Positions 60,571 to 64,000 of a DNA stretch of 64,000 nucleotides are shown one piece after another. The DNA comes from Hofstenia miamia (taxonomy: Eukaryota; Xenacoelomorpha; Acoela), in NCBI GenBank assembly GCA_004352715.1, contig SCFE01000100.1, positions 1,098,543-1,162,542 on the forward strand, given 5' to 3'. A program made the translations under genes and the position numbers. Numbering within the stretch: position 1 is the first letter of the stretch; each line of letters starts with the position of its first letter. The notes beneath the pieces were generated by a model. That model was not told the DNA's origin. It did not search any database and saw only the letters and a list, made by a program, of their open reading frames with translations.

Positions 60571-61666
60571 TCTGATAATAATAATCTTAATTACAATAAT
60601 AGTGGTGCTAGAATGCCTCACTGGTAGATGAATTATCTAACAGCTTTTGGCTAATAATTGTAATAGAAATGAATATGAAGCAAATTTTCCAGTTTCTCTA
60701 CTTCTTAAAATTTTTGATAAATTAATTGTAATAACATTTTATTAAAATTTATTCTTTTTGCAAAGAATTCTGCATCAAGCTTATGGAATTATTGAAACAG
60801 GTGCATAAAAATGCCATATTTTGTGCTGCTTCTTGTAACATTTACAGGAAATAGAGCGGCATTCATCGCACGATTAATTCATTAGATTAGAAGTTTAGAG
60901 AAAGGAAAATAATTAATGAAATGTAATATCCAATTAGGGTAATTGAGAGCTTTTTGCTGATTTTTCCTTCAATTTATAGATGATACCTCCTTAAAACTTC
61001 GTAAAAATATTTTTGATCAATCATTTGAGGAATCTATTCAATTGCTATGCATTCAAATTTGAACTTAGAGATAAAGAAAGTTTACCATTACATCAAGAAC
61101 GATTCTTTTCGTTAATTCATTCACGTATACTTTCTCATAGTGTTGCAAAACTGACTATCATGTAATCTATCTGATTCAAGATCCCCTAAAGGTGTGAGGG
61201 ATATGCATTTCATTTACTAAAGCCATTTGAAAACTATGTTCATGAAAATATTTTGCAAAATACGGTCTGTACAAAACATCTACGACAAGCCACAAATTGT
61301 GAAAGCTTCAATTATAATGCTCATTTTGAGACATTGTCGCTTTTCTAGTGTTAATAAATTTTTATGATATGTAAACAATATTTCAAAGTATTTATTTCTT
61401 TCATTGAATGAAATTGCTTAACACACATAGATAAGATTATAATGAATATAGTGAAATATACCTAAGATTGATAATATTTACTATAATACAAGCTTTAACC
61501 AGGACTATATAAATCTCACATGACTTCACAGGACTTTTTTTTAAATCTGATGATTTCTCCGAAAAAATTGTATAAATGGTCATAACACAAACTAATAAAA
61601 AAACTACAATCTGCAGCATTACGGCTTTTGATTTTGCACACCGTGGCCTTAACTAGAACAGATGGT
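60571..61666. other. No recognisable gene
   Basis: AT-rich DNA with short unassigned frames. Confidence 0.5.
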
Positions 61667-61706
61667 ACCATGGCCCACTGTATAATATTATACAGTGGGC
61701 CATGGT
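61667..61706. repeat. Perfect 40-bp palindrome
   Basis: ACCATGGCCCACTGTATAAT (61,667-61,686) is followed directly by its exact reverse complement (61,687-61,706), with no spacer. Such a sequence can form a hairpin or cruciform. Confidence 0.95.
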
Positions 61707-61849
61707 GGTTCTTTAAAAGAAGAAGCTAGGCGAGGTTAGCTGTTGCTGCTATTGCATTATTAGACCTCCATATATTCTGATAAGTAGGCAATGAGAAAAA
61801 CTTGGAAGATTCTTAAAGGAAACGAAACTTTCAATAATAAATAGTTAAT

Positions 61850-62184
61850 ACTTGCAAATACTTTTGCACAGGAATAATTTATAATACAAATCTTCATCAT
61901 TACATAAGAGCACATTGCATATATATATANNNNNNNNNNNNNNNNNNNNNNNNNNNNNNNNNNNNNNNNNNNNNNNNNNNNNNNNNNNNNNNNNNNNNNN
62001 NNNNNNNNNNNNNNNNNNNNNNNNNNNNNNNNNNNNNNNNNNNNNNNNNNNNNNNNNNNNNNNNNNNNNNNNNNNNNNNNNNNNNNNNNNNNNNNNNNNN
62101 NNNNNNNNNNNNNNTACTTGCAAATACTTTTGCACAGGAATAATTTATAATACAAATCTTCATCATTACATAAGAGCACATTGC

Positions 62185-62216
<32 letters not shown>
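61850..62216. repeat. Direct repeat of about 70 bp flanking a gap, with (AT)n
   Basis: The sequence beginning tacttgcaaatacttttgc at about 61,850 recurs at 62,115, both times followed by the (AT)n tract (61,918-61,929 and 62,188-62,216). The 185-base gap at 61,930-62,114 lies between. Most likely one locus represented twice by the assembly. Confidence 0.85.
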
Positions 62217-62219
<3 letters not shown>

Positions 62220-62944
62220 GTCATTTTCTGGCTTTTCATAATAACTCGAATCATGTAGTCATCGTTGCTTCTTCTTAGATTAACACCAATTGGAACAAAT
62301 TAAATTTGTACATAAATTTAGATACTCTGTCATTGAAGTGATAAATATTTAGTGGTGGAATGTCTTAGTCATTGTTTTTCTTTGAAACAAGAATTACATT
62401 TAAAATTCAAAATGATATCTATTCTAAGGTTCACCCCAGTGTGTTATCGAGAAATTCGATATATTTTGGAAAGCGTTCAATTATGCTTTTGGCAAATTCC
62501 TGGAAATTGTTTTCTTTAAGCATAGTCATCCGTATGTCATAACAAACAATTGTCCTTCAATCAACACTAAGCAAATAGTTGGACTACGATCATTTTTACA
62601 CTCATGTTTTGCAAGTTCTATTCATATAAATTCTAAAATTCTGTATTTTCAGATGTAGAAGAGTACAATTAGTTAATTGACGATATATTTCAATATTTGT
62701 GTCGAGTTATTATATTAGAAACAACAATAACATTTATATAAACTATTTGCAAGAAGATAGGAAAATTGTTTCAAGTATTTCTCTCACTAGTGTGTGTCAA
62801 TTGATGTTTGAAATATGCTAGTAACGCACAACAGTCAATTTGGATTTTTAAAGTAAGTAATTGAGTTAATAAAATTGCCTACTTGTAATATTTACTACAA
62901 TCATAATCAGTTTTTACATGCATTTATCGCATGTAGTAGAGGAT
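62217..62944. other. No recognisable gene
   Basis: AT-rich sequence without motifs. Confidence 0.5.
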
Positions 62945-63311
62945 AGTAGTGTGCGGGCCAGCCCGATGCCTGCCGGCGGACAATCGCCCGCGGGCTAAAC
63001 TTTTAACGGGCGGGCACGGGCTGACATAGCGAAGAAAAGATAAAAGCATTGTAAGTCTATTCTGTTTACTATATCTCAAAACACGATATCTCTGTTTACA
63101 ATTCTGTTTGCTATATCTCAACCTTACTAGATCTCAAATCTAACGCAGGAAAATTTAACAGCTGAGTGAACAGCTGATAGTAATGCTTTTATTGGATCTG
63201 GAGTAATTTACAATTACATAATGAAATCACGTGAATTATGTGCAATGCATGTGCAGGTGGGCTAAAACTTTAACGGAAGGGCTGAGATCTTAACGGGCGG
63301 GCTCAGTGTTG
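62945..63311. repeat. GC-rich repeat block, possible MITE
   Basis: Two GC-rich ends (62,951-63,024 and 63,255-63,305) share the phrase gggctaaa(a)ctttaacgg and the run aacgggcgggc. The AT-rich middle contains another direct repeat (attctgttt-a/g-ctatatctca near 63,059 and 63,101). GC content is far above the surroundings. The arrangement resembles a non-autonomous transposon with subterminal repeats, but I could not define matching ends or a target duplication. Confidence 0.45.
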
Positions 63312-64000
63312 AACAGTGAACAAAAGAATTATATATAACTGTGTTTTCAAGCGTGATTATTCTTCTTAAGTATTTCTTTAAACAATGAGATTTATTGGCA
63401 TTACTTAAAATACATTTTTACTATTATTATATTTATTAATTTGTTAAATCTGGAAGCCTCAGAATTGACATTTTTCTTTTTGATAAGAACTTCCTATGGG
63501 CCGAAATTTCAAAGAAAACTTACCATTAGGCCTATGTTTTTCTCTGAGTGATCCTAATTGGGAGAATTGATTACTGACATTTTTAAAAAAGGGATTGCTA
63601 GCCACTACAATTTCAGATTTTCAGTTGTAACGTCTTATTTTTTTAAAAGTAAAAGGTTTTCATTATTATTGATTTTTGAGCATTTTTAAAACTATACCTA
63701 TATTGGCTAGAGCACTTGTTTCGTGACTCAATCAAATAAGAGGATGATTTGTATACACAATCTGTTACAAAATTAGGAAAATCCATAACTAAGGGCGTAT
63801 TCGTATTGAGACTGAGCCGCTGTTATTTACATTTAGCTGTAGTGAACAGCTTGTTAGTAATTGAATTTACATTAGGCTATTATTCACTAAAGGGCAATTT
63901 GCAACATGTAGAGCAAATTAATATTACAATTTTAAATTACCTACTAATCAAGCCTCCAAAAATATATTTTGCTACACTGCTATAAGGCAATATATATATA
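63312..64000. other. No recognisable gene
   Basis: AT-rich. A 78-codon plus-strand frame at 63,749-63,985 has no recognisable domain. The window ends in the start of another (AT)n tract. Confidence 0.5.

Overview
The window is AT-rich eukaryotic (metazoan) genomic DNA. It has long (AT)n microsatellites, GT-AG intron structure, decayed non-LTR retrotransposons, DNA transposons of at least four superfamilies (mariner, Tc1, piggyBac, hAT), assembly gaps and one animal-type Cys-loop receptor gene. There are no bacterial operons, CRISPR arrays or rRNA/tRNA genes that I can recognise. The gene density and repeat content would fit an invertebrate such as a cnidarian or flatworm, but the sequence alone does not let me name the species.

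Layout. 0-11 kb is a graveyard of retrotransposons: a small hAT-type MITE, a piggyBac remnant running into a LINE remnant, an R2-like LINE fragment on the minus strand, and two jockey/CR1-like LINE fragments, separated by AT-repeat-flanked gaps. 11-18.8 kb is almost featureless apart from a hAT remnant and a 91-bp tandem duplication. 18.8-21.3 kb is a nearly full-length but broken piggyBac element with a C-terminal cysteine-rich finger. 21.3-29.5 kb holds a perfect 259-bp tandem duplication, two hAT-type non-autonomous elements, a Tc1 remnant and a composite of two unrelated LINEs. 29.5-34.5 kb is empty. 34.5-42.5 kb is a patchwork of four copies of one mariner family, a piggyBac remnant and a LINE 3' segment, cut by three gaps of exactly 1000 N, so contig order here is doubtful.

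The one convincing host gene lies at 46,685-47,749: a single-exon pentameric ligand-gated ion channel subunit with signal peptide, Cys-loop, four membrane segments and the Pro-Ala-Arg sequence before M2 that marks anion-selective (GABA/glycine-type) channels. Its Cys-loop has 15 residues between the cysteines instead of the usual 13. From 47.75 to 64 kb there is a possible solo LTR, a Tc1 copy that landed in a TA microsatellite, an R2-like LINE whose 3' part recurs inverted at 38.4-39.4 kb, a perfect 40-bp palindrome, and a GC-rich repeat block.

I find no multi-gene system. The points most worth a second look are the receptor's unusual Cys-loop, a 56-bp spliceosomal-type intron inside the mariner transposase shared by two copies, and the same two copies sharing a 64-bp deletion that removes a catalytic aspartate.
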